Shown in pieces: positions 21,330 through 32,447 of a stretch of 64,000 nt of DNA (its first letter is position 1; each line of letters begins with the position of its first letter). Origin of the DNA: Leptobrachium leishanense (lineage: Eukaryota; Chordata; Amphibia; Anura; Megophryidae). The DNA lies in assembly GCA_009667805.1 (NCBI GenBank), contig CM019066.1, positions 1,426,001 to 1,490,000 on the forward strand. Reading direction: 5' to 3'. The translations under genes and the position numbers were made by a program. The notes under the pieces are model-generated. The model did not search any database. It had not been told where the DNA came from and worked only from the letters and a program-made list of their open reading frames with translations.

Positions 21330-21955
21330 AACATTCCACAGATTCCTCGGAGCCTGCTGCCCTGCACCTCGCAGAATCTTCAGCCTGCTGCCGAATCCTC
21401 CACCGCTGCCCTGCACCTCGCAGAACCCTCATTCCGTTGCTCTCTGTTCCTGCATTCCTCGGAGCCTGCTGCCCTGCACCTCGCAGAATCTTCAGCCGCT
21501 GCCGAATCCTCAACCGCTGCCCTGCACCTCGCAGAACCCTCATTCCGTTGCCCTCTGTTCCTGCATTCCTCGGAGCCTACTGCCCTGCACCTCGCAGAAT
21601 CTTCAGTCCGCTGCCGAATCCTCAACCGCTGCCCTGCACCTCGCAGAACCCTCATTCCGTTGCTCTCTGTTCCTGCATTCCTCGGAGCCTGCTGCCCTGC
21701 ACCTTGCAGAATCTTCAGCCGCTGCCGAATCCTCAACCGCTGTCCTGCACCTCGCAGAACCCTCATTCCGTTGCCCTCTGTTCCTGCATTCCTCGGAGCC
21801 TGCTGCCCTGCACCTCGCAGAATCTTCAGCCTGCTGCCGTATCCTCGACCTGCTGCCCTGCACCTCGTAGAATCCTCTTCCCGTTGTCCTCTGTACCTGC
21901 ATTCCTCGGAGTCTGCTGCCCTGCATCTCGCAGAACACTCAGCCCGTTACCTTGC
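21330..21955. repeat. 111-bp minisatellite, about 5.5 units
   Basis: The period is 111-112 bp, measured between successive CTCTGTTCCTGCATTCCTCG starts at 21,442, 21,553, 21,665 and 21,776. Each unit contains the half-repeat CTGCCCTGCACCTCGCAGAA twice. Since 111 is a multiple of three, the array is open in several frames; I do not regard these as genes. Confidence 0.9.
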
Positions 21956-21959
21956 ATTC

Positions 21960-22895
21960 CCAGGAACACCTACAGACCCAAGACCCTTTGCCTACCAAGA
22001 CTCTTCTGCCTTTTGTTTTCTATTTTTCTCTAACGATCTCCTTAGCCTTCATTCTCATATTGTCTCCTTTCTATAGTTTAGAGTAGCTTAGTACTATCCT
22101 TCTGTTTACTCTTTTCTCATCTTGCTTTCAGTTAATTACACATATATATATTCAGTGTCTTCCCTTCCTCCTCTTATCCAGCTCCTTCATATATATTTGT
22201 TTATTGCCTTTATGTTACTCCAAATAAACCCTCTCTTGTATATGTTTATCTGAATCTTTGTTTCCCTTATTGCATATTGGGCTCAATCCTACCACCCCAG
22301 AACCAGCACCTGACAAATGGGAAGTAAGCAGGTTGAAGCAGAATCACAATGGGGTGAAAAGGATGGAACAGAAGAACTCCATAATCGTCAAATCCAGGTC
22401 CATGAAGGCAAATGCAGCATTCTTTCTTCCAGGGTCAAAATATGGACCCCTAAGGCAAAGTTTTGTACATAAAAAAAGAAAACAAGAGTAGCAGTAAGAC
22501 TCGGTGTTACTTTAATTTGGATCGGCTGTAATACTATAAAGTGCAAGTAGTTGTCGGAGGTCTGAGCAAAGATCCATTCAACAGACTAAATCTGGATTGA
22601 TGTGTTTAGGTATGTAAATAAATCGGAAGATAGATAGATAGATAGATAGATGGGTAGATAAGGATGGGTAGATTGATAGATAGCATCTTTACAATTTTGG
22701 ATGTATTTCATATGTATGACATGCCTATATGAGATGGCTGTGTTACGTCATGCAGATGGCAGCAGAATATTCATCCTGGTAATTTAGATGTTGCTGTTGA
22801 TACAAGGCTGATATAAACAGACAGGGTAAACCAGACCGTATATTAATCAGCGATATCATTAATATAAATTGCTCACATCAAAAAGGAGACTGAAC
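21960..22895. other. No gene; GATA microsatellite at 22,628-22,682
   Basis: Several GATA units interrupted by GGGTAGATAAGG are the only structure seen. Confidence 0.6.
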
Positions 22896-22899
22896 TTAA

Positions 22900-23508
22900 A
22901 GGGACACTCTAGGCAACATGACCACCTAAGCTATTTTAGGTGGTCATGATGCCCGAGTATTCCCTTGCCTGTCCCTCCTGCCTCCGCTCAGCCGATCGTC
23001 AGGAAAGGCTGAAAACAGCTGAGAGAGGCGGAGGAGTTTACTCCGCCCTCCCAGCTGTCAGTCAGCAGAGCGGGAATCATATTTCCCGCTTCTGCCGACT
23101 TTTGCCGAGTAGGAGACGTCATCGCGCTTTCAGCGCGATGACGTCTCCAACTCACCGCAGAAGCTGGCGGCTCCCTCTGAGGGTTAGTGTTGCGCGCATC
23201 CTCTTGCGCGCAACACTAATCCTCAGAGGGAGCCGGGAGGAAGCCTGCCGATTGGCTGGCTTATGTGAGAGGTGCGCATGCGCGCTTCTCACGTAAACCA
23301 GAAGCCAAGACGCAGCAAGAAGAAGGACGGGAGCGGAAGAGGAGGGAGGTGAGTATAAAAAAAAAAAAAAGACGCTGCTGGAAAGAAGAGGATTTTAGGG
23401 TAAGTATTACAGTTACAAAAAGAAAAAAAAACCGAAAGATTTATTAAGGGAATAGGGATAGGTTAGGATAAAAAAACGGGGGGTGATTTTTTTGAGTAGA
23501 GTGTTCCT
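22900..23508. mobile_element. T2/Kolobok-like element, 609 bp, TTAA TSD
   Basis: AGGGACACTCTAGGCAACAT at the left and GAGTAGAGTGTTCCT at the right sit between TTAA copies (22,896-22,899 and 23,509-23,512). Near the left end GACCACCTAAGC pairs with its complement. The centre holds CpG-rich hairpins, including GACGTCATCGCGC with its partner and GGCTCCCTCTGAGG with its partner at 23,220. It is non-coding. Confidence 0.85.
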
Positions 23509-23519
23509 TTAAACTTGTC

Positions 23520-23895
23520 ATGAACTCGCACAATGTCCTGTTACACGCTGTGAAAATATGTGATAGGCATGTCTAGATAATGAATGCTGCAGCAATACAA
23601 CACTGAATGCATACCTATTACCTCAGCCGTCAGCAATTCACTGAGCGTGCAACAGCTGATCCTCGCTTTGACGAACGCTGTGCCTTATTGATATATGGTT
23701 CACTTTCAAAACAATCAACACTGAAACACCAAATTAATAAAGTCACTTTAGACTTTGATACTTAGTCACAGGAGTTAAAGCTCTCTGGTTTATCTATCTA
23801 TTGTGTCAGGTCAATTTAGGGCAGATATATTAGCGGGGAGCTGCTTATAAGACCAGTAGCAGCTACACCTGTAGCTAATTTGACATTACCCAGCT
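23520..23895. other. No recognisable feature
   Basis: Ordinary sequence between two MITEs. Confidence 0.5.
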
Positions 23896-23901
23896 CATAT
23901 A

Positions 23902-24238
23902 GGGCCCTATTACAATCTTCGCGTTAAAACGCACGCGCAACGTGTGAATTTGTGCACCCAGCGTTAAACGTTAACGCGCGTAAATCAACGCTGGAATTAA
24001 AATCCTCGCACATTTTTTCCCAGCGCACAAGCGCATTTGCTCTCACAATGTTAAATATAGGACGCGCGACATACAGTAAGCTCGCGCAGCGTTCCCGAAG
24101 GTTCACTCGCCGTAGACCTATACCCACGTTTGATGCGCTGACATTGTAATACAACGTTCAGCGCAAAGGGTTTTGCCCCTCGCGTTAATGCGTTTTTGCG
24201 CGGGCGCGAATGTATGCGCGAAGATTGTAATAGGGCCC
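23902..24238. mobile_element. Family E Harbinger-like MITE, 337 bp
   Basis: GGGCCCTATTACAATCTTCG and CGAAGATTGTAATAGGGCCC are perfect 20-bp TIRs with ATA on both sides. The interior shares CGCATTTGCTCTCACAATGT with the 700-bp sibling. It is an internally deleted relative. Confidence 0.9.
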
Positions 24239-24241
24239 ATA

Positions 24242-25320
24242 GTCTGCTGACATTTTTCATTAGGATGTGAAAATAAAGACCATGCAAATAACTCACGGCT
24301 GTCACAGAAGTGAACGTATCACACTATCATTTACTCATGTCTATCTATAATTCTAGCCACAGTAAAAGATACCCATGCAACTCTCTCCATTTCCTGTACA
24401 AAATGATTTAGATACAATTTGCAGGAACGCTCCTCTTCTTTTTTATCATTGTTGTAAATTAATGTTTAAATTGCTTTTGATATAAACTGATGGCAAATGT
24501 TAACTACATATTTATTTTATTATCCTCTGATTGCTCAATTAAACTTATTATAACTGCAAAACTAAAGCTCTTACATATTACAAATAAGAAAACAATTAAA
24601 GGGCATTCATATTTTTTGAGTAGATGACAGCCATGCGAAAGTAAATAATAAGACCTTATAACCTTCCCATCTCGGGCTGATAAGAGCCGTACTATGAGAA
24701 GAATGAATTTCAAGAGCTCTAGGAAGTCTTGTGCATTGCCAATAGATAAATATGCGTCGGATTTCCTGTGACAGCTAAGAGGATCCCGATGATGCTGCTA
24801 AAGAGACTCATTTCACACTTACTCCAGTTGCTGTTTCCTCTGCTTCAGGTCATGTTGCAATTATGCCACTTATCACAAACCTTTAAACCGCGTTGCGGGT
24901 GTCAGGTGATTATTTCTCGCCTTAGTTTCCCTTTAGGGAAATCACTTAGAAAATAATATTGCTATTATTAAAGGTTGAAAATCTGTTTTGCTTATTACAG
25001 ATAATATTTGTACAATCCATTTAAGAAGAAAAAAAAGCCGGCAGAGGCCTGAGACATGTACCGGTAATTACACGTAAACATCAGACCTCTGGTTCTAATA
25101 TCTTCTCTGTCACTTGTGATCTTGGACTAAAACCTTTAATTGGAAATTGTATTGATGGACTGGATTTAGCGAGAAGAACTTTTCTTAAACCTCGTGATCG
25201 AAAAGTACTGTGAAGCTGTCACGGCACGCCAGTCAACAGTGCACGTCAGGCTCCATGTCCCTCTTGGCCAGTTGGCCACCTGCTGTCACCAGAGGTGACC
25301 CGACCTCTGGATCATTCCTA
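24242..25320. other. No recognisable feature
   Basis: AT-rich non-repetitive DNA; I see no exon-like frame. Confidence 0.5.
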
Positions 25321-25324
25321 CGAT

Positions 25325-25452
25325 TTTGCCCTAGTGCTTCTGATATGATTTGCTGCTCAGTGATTGCAGGATTCAGTCTGCACTTCCCCAATGTTATCCT
25401 TAAAATCTGGCCTGTTAGGGGTACTTAAGGACCAGGGTTGGGAACTACTGCC
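25325..25452. mobile_element. Family F hAT MITE, left-truncated
   Basis: ATGATTTGCTGCTCAGTGATT through CTGGCCTGTTAGGGGTACTT and GGTTGGGAACTACTG match the right two-thirds of the 18,644 copy. Confidence 0.75.
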
Positions 25453-26142
25453 CTAGATGGTCCTGTCCTAGATAACCAACCTTTGTTTTTACTAGGGATG
25501 CACTGAAATTTTGGCCACTGAAAATCATCGGCCGAAAATGGTGCTTTCGGTTTCGGACGAAATGGAAATCCAGCTGAAAAAAATCGGCGGAAAAATTCCC
25601 TTTCAAAATAGGGCCTGGAGGCCCAGCCGAGCCGGGGACTCACCTGAGCCTGGAGGCTGGCCGAGCTGTCTGCTCGGCCGTCTTCCAAGCTCAGGCGAGC
25701 CCCCGGCTTGGCCTGGACCTAGAAGCCCAGCCGAGCCTGGGGCTCGCCTGAGCTTAGAGGTCAGCTGAGTTGCCTGCTCGGCCGGCCTCCAGGCTCAGGC
25801 GAGTCCCCGGCTCGGCCTGGAGGCCCAGCCGAACAGGGGGGCTGGCCTGAGTCTGAAGGCCGGACGAGCAGGGGGCTCGGGCGGGCCTCCAGGCCCAGGT
25901 GAGGGATTTTGTTGGGGGCTGGGTGAGAGCATTGCGCATACTCACCTACATTGGCCCCGAGTCCTCCACCGGTGGCAGGCCTCCTGCATCCAGTGTCCTC
26001 TCTCCGTTGGTCGCCGGTATGACGTCACGGAAGCCTTTGACCCTGGGTGCAAGGCTTTCGTGACGTTATCCCGGCGACCGACACAGAGAGCGGGCACGAG
26101 ATGCAGGAGGACTGCCACCGGTGGAGGACTCGGGGCCGATGT

Positions 26143-27186
26143 CAGGGCCGGATTAACATAGGGGCAGATGGAGCAGCAGCTCCAGGCCCATGCCTCAGAA
26201 TAGGCCCAGAGAGAAAGGATAACTATGTCTGCATTTGAACCCCTCTATCTCCAACTCCATAGCAGCTACAGGTCAAGTGAGGTATCACTGGAAAGGCCAG
26301 AGCATGGCCTTTCCAATGATTCCAAACATGACCAGGTTTTAAGTAAAACAAATAAAATAATAAATATTTACTTTTTCTTTTTCTTACCAACAGTAATATT
26401 TTTCACTTTTCAATTATAAAGTAAACAATGATTCTGCACTAACTAACCATCACATTTCTCATGTCACCAACAAGTGTGGAGGGGATGGGTGATGGTACTA
26501 TCCATTGTTACGAATTGTTACATCACAAACCTAAACCGCCGCACTGCAGCGAAGAGCACTGTGGGGAACTTTGGACCCCTGCGTCACTAATCTTTACACC
26601 TCACAAGGTCAAGTGAGGTGTCATTGGACAGGGCAGAGTCTAGCCTTTGCATTAATACCAAACCATGTAAATTCTAAAAGGAAAGAAAACAATTTTTTTT
26701 TAAATTAATTTTTAGTTCCAAAGCGATGTCCATTTGTCACGTTTAAAATGAGCAATACCACTGACATTACTCACCTTTTAATTTCCCATGCCGAGAGCAA
26801 GTTCAGTGTTTTATACATAGTCACATTATTCGTAAAAAAAAAACATGTTCCAAAACACAAGGGAAATATTTAAACTTTTTTGGTTAAAGTTGTATATTTT
26901 TTTCAGAAAAATGCAGTAACAGGTTGCCATTTCACATTTTTTTAACAAGAATGCCTTATAGAATATATAACTACAAAGGTTTGGCTGATAAAATGTTAAA
27001 AAACAAAATACACTCTTTAAATGATTACAATCTGAATGAACAATTTATCACACAGTATCTGCCTGGTTAGAAATACCCGTATCTGTACTATTAGATAACC
27101 TAAAATATGTTTTCATTTCACTAAATTACAAAAAAAGACACCAAAATATTCAGCTCCAGACCCAAAGAGATCTTAATCCGGCCCTG
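26143..27186 (+). mobile_element. Inner hAT copy 1 (CAGGGCCGGATTAA TIR), 1,044 bp
   Basis: It runs from CAGGGCCGGATTAACATAGG to AGATCTTAATCCGGCCCTG. GCCGATGT and GCTGATGT flank it (8-bp TSD, one mismatch). It is AT-rich inside and encodes no transposase. Confidence 0.9.
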
Positions 27187-27211
27187 GCTGATGTAGGTGA
27201 GTGTGTGTAGG

Positions 27212-28239
27212 CAGGCCCAGATTAAGATCTCTATGGGCCTGGAGCTGAAGATTTTGGTGGCTTTTTTGTAATTTAGTGAAATGAAAACATATTTTTGGTT
27301 ATTTAATAGTGCAGATACGGGTCTATCTAACCAGGCAGATACTGTGTGATTACTTTTTCATTCAGATTTCAATCATTTAAAGAGTGTAAATTATTTTTTC
27401 CCATTTTATCATCCAAACCTTTGTGGTTATATATTCTATAGGGCATTCTTGTTAAAAAATGTGAAATGGGAACCTGTTACTGCATTTTTCTGAGAAAATA
27501 TACAATTTTAACCAAAAAATTTAAAAATAAATGAAATATTTCCATGGTGTTTTGTAACATGTTTTTTTTACGAATAACATGACTATGTATAAAACAGTAA
27601 CCTTGCTCCCAGCATGGGAAATTAGAAGGCCAGTAATGGCAGTGGTATTGCTCATTTTATACGTGACAAATGGACAATGCCATCGCTTTGGAAATAAAAA
27701 TAAAGTTAAAAAAAAATCTTTTCTTTTAGATTTTACATGGTCAGGTTTTGGTATTAATGCAAATGCCAGACTCTGTCCTGTCCAATGACACCTCACTTGA
27801 CCTTGTGAGGTGTAAAGATTAGTGACGCAGGGTTCCAAAGTTCCCCGCAGTGTTCTTCGCTGCAGTGCGGCGGTTTAGGTTTACGATGTAACAATTCGTA
27901 AGAACGGATTGTGCTATCACCTCCACACTTGTTGGTGACATTAGAAATGTGATGGTTAGTGCAGCATCATTGTTTACTTTATAATTGAAAAATAGTACTG
28001 TTGAAAAGAAAAAGTAAATATTTATATTTATTTATTTTACTTAAAACCTGGTCATGTTTGGTATCATTGGAAATGCAATGCTCTGGCCTTTCCAGTGATA
28101 CCTCAATTGACCCTGTAGATGCTATGGAGTTGGAGATACAGGGGTTCACATGCAGACATAGTTATCCTTTCTCTGGGCCTATTCTGAGGCATGGGCCTGG
28201 AGCTGCTGCTCCATCTGCCCCTATGTTAATCCGGCCCTG
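27212..28239 (-). mobile_element. Inner hAT copy 2, inverted, 1,028 bp
   Basis: It is the reverse complement of copy 1, from CAGGCCCAGATTAAGATCTC to ATGTTAATCCGGCCCTG. TGTGTAGG flanks both sides perfectly (27,204-27,211 and 28,240-28,247). Its TSD differs from that of copy 1, so it was a separate insertion, not an inversion duplication. Confidence 0.9.
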
Positions 28240-28680
28240 TGTGTAGGCAACATACTCACCTACTTCGGCCCTGAGCTCCAGCGGTGACATTCCTCCGGCT
28301 GGAGGACGGCCAAGCAGCCTGCAACAGCCAGAGAACTGTCACCGCTGGAGCTCAGGGCCGAAGTAGGAGGATGTAGGTGCAACCAAACAGCCATGCGAAC
28401 CTGGGCCTGGAGACCCAGCCGAGCAAGCTGCACGGCGTCCTGCAGGCTCAGGCGAGCCCCTGGCTCGGCTGGGCCTTCAAGGCCCAGCCGAGCCGGGGGC
28501 TCGTCTGAGCCTGGAGGCTCGGCTGGCCTTTGGGATCAGGCAAGTCCCTGGCTCGGGCCGGCCTCCAGGCCCAGGTTCTCATGTCTGATTTTCGGTATCG
28601 GCTTTTGGCCGAACCGATCCCGAATTTTTGGTTTCGGTATCGCCCAGAAATTTCCATTTCGGTGCATCCCTAGTTTTTAC

Positions 28681-29580
28681 CCCTTAACAGCAGCTACTTG
28701 AAGTTCTTATCTTGGAAAGTCTACATACACCCAAAAATCCTTGGAAGAAGTTAAAGTCAAATGAGAATTAAACAAATAGAAAAAGCCATTAGCTTCAGCT
28801 TGATTAGAGTCAGTGTATATGGTTACTATGGATATCTGAGAAAAAAACATGCATTGATATATGCATACATCTGCAATGATAGATTGTTTTTTGTTTTTGG
28901 AAATGTTGGAATCGAAAAATTTTGGATCTGGAATTATCAGAATTTGCCAATTAGGATCAATCTGAAAATATCAGACAAATCCAAATGTTTTTGGAAATAA
29001 CTGAAAATATGGAGGTTCGCATATTTTACCCCCCTATGCCCCCTCTATACCTCCTCTTTACTTCCTCCAAACCTTCCCTCAACACCATCTCCCATACCCT
29101 GCTCTATACCAAACCCTAGTTAGAGTTAGCAATAGGGTTACTTCTAGAGTTAGGGATAGGTTTAGGCTTACTTTGAGGGATACATTTGGGGCTAGGGTTA
29201 CTTCTAGGGTTAGGTTTACACAAAGAGTTGCCTTATCTAAACATTCCCTCATCCACTCCACTGACTGTTAAATACTGTAGAAGCTATACCAGAGTTGTGA
29301 AGTAAAACGTTTGCTCAGATTTTTGGTAAATGTTGCATTATGGAAAAAATTCACAAAATGGAAACGGAAAATAGAAAAAAACTAACTTTGTTTTTCTTTT
29401 TACATACAATTAATTCAAACAATGAAAAAAACAGCAGTATGTGTTGTATAGGGTAGTTTGTTTTGTATTGCACAAGTAATCTAGTTACAGCTTATGTTAG
29501 TGATTGTGTCCCTTTAAACAACTAACCTCCCCAAATAGTTAGTAATACTGAAACAATAAAGTGAAATTAAATATCATCAA
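28681..29580. other. No gene; degenerate TTAGGG-like patch
   Basis: Around 29,100-29,220 loose repeats such as GGGTTACTTCTAGAGTTAGG occur. They are too irregular to be a telomeric tract. Confidence 0.5.
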
Positions 29581-29584
29581 GACC

Positions 29585-30605
29585 AGGCGTTCTAAGATTT
29601 TAGAGGCAAAGGGGAGCAAAGAGATAGGACGGTAGTTTGAAAGGGAGGCGGGATCAAGAGATGATATAGTGTTATAATATATAACATTTTTACAGGAAAA
29701 CCACTACAAGGACATTCTTCAAGCGATCTGCAATGTCAAGCTCTAACCACGTTTTAAACAATAGTATGACGTTCATCTGAAACATTTAGAAAATAAGACG
29801 CCACCACACTAATTCTACAGTGCGATTAAGATGACTTCAGAATGGGGGCGATAAGAGCGCGTTTAAATGCAGAGGAGAGGTTGAAAATGTGAGTTAAAGG
29901 AGGGGCAATAACCGGTAGGACAGACGGAATAAGGTGCGAGAGGATAGGATCGAGTGGACAGGGGGTGGGGCAGGAGGACTGGAGAATTGTAGAGGCGTCC
30001 TCCTCTGAGACCGGAGAAAAGGTGGACATAATAGAAGAAGGGGCAGGGAGTGAAGGAGTGAGTGCGGTTGAAAGGTTAATGGAGGAGGGCAATGAGGAGA
30101 TTTTCAGGCTAAGTTTGTTATTCTTGTTGGTGAAGTAGTCAGCAAAGTTGACAGCAGTGAGGTCTGTGGAAGATTGAGTGGAAGCGGGGCGCATTAACAG
30201 ATTGAAGGTATGAAACAGACGTCTGGAATCATGAGAAAAGGTGGAGATAAGGGACAAGAAGTAAGTTTGTTTAGTGAGGGATAAAGTGAGAATGTAGGAA
30301 CGGAGTATGAATTTGTAGTACAGGAAGTCAGCTGAAGTGTGGGACTTTCTCCTGCCATGTTCAGCTGCCCTGGAACATCGCCGGAGATATTATGTATTTA
30401 GGGTGCCACGGTTGGCGGTTAGGTCTACGTGCTTGATGGAGAGAGGTAGGAGCAAGTTCGTCAAGTGAAGAGGAGAGGGCAGAATTGTAGAGATCAGTGG
30501 CCGTGTTCATCCAGTTGGATGCGGAGATCGGAAGGAGAAGAGGATGGATCACGATGGAGAGTAGCTGTGGATTTAGGGCACCAAAATGCCTTCGATCTGA
30601 AGCAT
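29585..30605 (-). pseudogene. LINE polyprotein fragment upstream of RT, minus
   Basis: The minus strand near 30,400-30,600 reads NTATDLYNSALSSSLDELAP, and 29,826-30,257 reads NFADYFTNKNNKLSLKISSL, FSPVSEEDASTIL and TPCPLDPILSHLI, ending AFKRALIAPILKSS. This block precedes the first RT motifs in L2/Jockey-type LINEs. Frames change at least once between the two parts and no RT catalytic motif follows, so it is an internal fragment. Confidence 0.7.
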
Positions 30606-30611
30606 GACATA

Positions 30612-31142
30612 TGCATTGTCTAGCCAAAACAAAAAGTCACTGCCTACCGTACAAGCCTGTTATGATCAGGAGTTGTTTCAGCTGATCAGGTCTAGGTTTA
30701 GCAACGTTATGTGCCCAAGTGACTCTCTGAATATAATGAATGAGCAGGTTTGTCCATCAATGGGTTTTTCTGCCCTGATGGCACAGTGGGCATATCCCAA
30801 GATGGCAATGCCAGGATTCATCGGGCTCAAATTGTGCAAGAGTGGTTTAGGGAGCATGAGACATCATTTTCACACATGGATTGGCCACCGCACAGTCCAG
30901 ACCTTAACCCCATTGAGAATCTTTGGGATAATGTGCTGGAGAAGACTTTATGAAGCGTCCGACTCTCCCATCATCAATACAAGATCTTGGCCACAAATGA
31001 ATGCCACTCTGGACAGAAATAAATGCTGTAACATTACATGGGTGTATTGAAACGATGCCACGGCGAATGCGAGACGTAATCACAGCAAAAGGAGGCCCAA
31101 TGAAGTAATAGAGTGTTGGACTTTTATTTTGGCCAGGCAGTG
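30612..31142 (+). mobile_element. Internally deleted Tc1-like element
   Basis: CATTGTCTAGCCAAAACAAA and TTTTATTTTGGCCAGGCAGTG are diverged TIRs. The residual transposase at 30,750-30,950 reads [13 protein letters not shown] and [17 protein letters not shown], carrying the second Asp and the Glu of the catalytic triad. The N-terminal DNA-binding region and first Asp are gone. A relative is at 48,480. Confidence 0.8.
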
Positions 31143-31145
31143 AAG

Positions 31146-31616
31146 AAAAAGAGGAAACTCAACTGATTGCAACTGAAAAGACAATGATCATCTTACAAAG
31201 AAGTGTCATGCAAAGTAGAATAAAACCAGTTTTAAAGCCATTGGAGGTCCCTCTCTAAGAATTCCATCTAGCGATAGTAAGACATTCATCACTCTTGTGT
31301 GTGGGCACCAAAAAAGCGACTGTGTACTTTGCATGTACTTGAACTCTATCCCGCACTACTTTTGTCTTAAACATGTCTCCACCATCCCATCACATGGTCA
31401 AAGACAGGGATCTCAAACTCCGGCCCCCACAGATTCTGATAGCCTACAATTTAAAGAAACAAAAACTTTGAATTCAATGGATGGTCAGAGAATCATGGGA
31501 GTTGTAGTTCGGAAACCTCTGGGGTTTGTGGAGTTGAAGAAAAATGTTCTTAATTCTGTCTGGTTTTAGTTAATATCAATGGGGGAAGATATTTATTTAT
31601 TTATTTATAAAGTATT
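31146..31616. repeat. Family G short repeat at 31,405-31,555; otherwise nothing
   Basis: CAGGGATCTCAAACTCCGGC, AGAATCATGGGAGTTGTAGTT and TGGAGTTGAAG match the family G copies. The remainder is not recognised. Confidence 0.5.
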
Positions 31617-32135
31617 TTTCTCTCAAATATCTCGGTATGTGGTTAGACCCAAATCTATCCTCTGGCCCCCACATTGAAAAATTCTCATCTAAAATTTACC
31701 CCAAACTAGGTGCCCTGTACAGAAACAAATCCTGCCTGAGCCACCGGTAAGAAAGCAGATTGTACAACAAATGCTTATGCCGGCTATTGATTACAGAGAT
31801 GTAGTGTATGCAGCCGCCCCGCAAACACACATTCATAAACTTACCACATTGTATAACTCATTCTGCCAGTTTGTGCTACAATGTAACTACATGACCCACC
31901 ATTGTGACATGTTAGAAGAGCTAAACTGGCCGTCGCTGGAGTCTAAACGTACCCTTCACCTTTCCAACCTGGTCTTTAAGAGCTTTTCTGGGAAGCTGCC
32001 ACCCTACCTGAATAGACTGCTTCCTCCAGCAGTTCCCTCATTCTATAACCTCCGATCCAGGACCTGCACCTTACTTGCAATACCACAATACAAAAAGAAA
32101 GTGTCTCGATCCTCATTTTCCTACAGAGCACCGCA
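31617..32135 (+). pseudogene. L2-like LINE copy, C-terminal coding part, left of a hAT insertion
   Basis: It aligns with 51,716-52,227: the frame reads QMLMPAIDYRDVVYAAAPQ, LYNSFCQFVLQCNYM, HHCDMLEELNWPSLE and VFKSFSGKLPPYLNRLL. A frameshift or stop occurs near 31,743. The copy stops at the hAT TSD GCACCGCA and resumes at 35,173. Confidence 0.85.
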
Positions 32136-32447
32136 CAGGACTCGAGTCGAGCGGGAACGCGTGGGAACGGCGTTCCCGCACTTCTCCCACAGCGGGAACG
32201 CTGCGGGAACGCAGCGTTCCCGCTGTGGCCCGAGCCCGAACGCTTTAGCAGGCGGCCGCCGCACATTGCTGGCGGCCGCGTGCTTCCTATTAGAACGGCC
32301 GGTGACCGGAAGTGGAGCTGCTCGCCTGGCTGTTTCATAGATCCCGGGCGAGCGGCTGCACTTCCTGTCAGCAGCCGCTGAAGCAGGAAGCACGTGGCCG
32401 CCGGCAATGTGAGGCAGGAGCAGCAGAGGTGAGCTGGGCTGGGGGCA

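Larger units (their letters stand above)
25493..28672. mobile_element. Outer hAT element (TAGGGATGCAC TIR) holding two inner hATs
   Basis: TAGGGATGCACTGAAATTTT and TTTCGGTGCATCCCTA are TIRs, and GTTTTTAC flanks both ends (25,485-25,492 and 28,673-28,680), a perfect 8-bp TSD. Without its two insertions the element is about 1.1 kb. It is rich in GGCCTGGAGGCCCAGCCGAG units and in palindromes, such as CTCCACCGGTGGCAGGC with its partner and CCAGCGGTGACA with its partner. TIR sequence of this kind is common in Xenopus hAT elements (from memory). Confidence 0.9.

Noticed and set aside
21172..22076. Frames of 198-259 codons rich in Pro, Ala and Cys
   Set aside because: The 111-bp minisatellite keeps several frames open on both strands; no start context, splice sites or domain.
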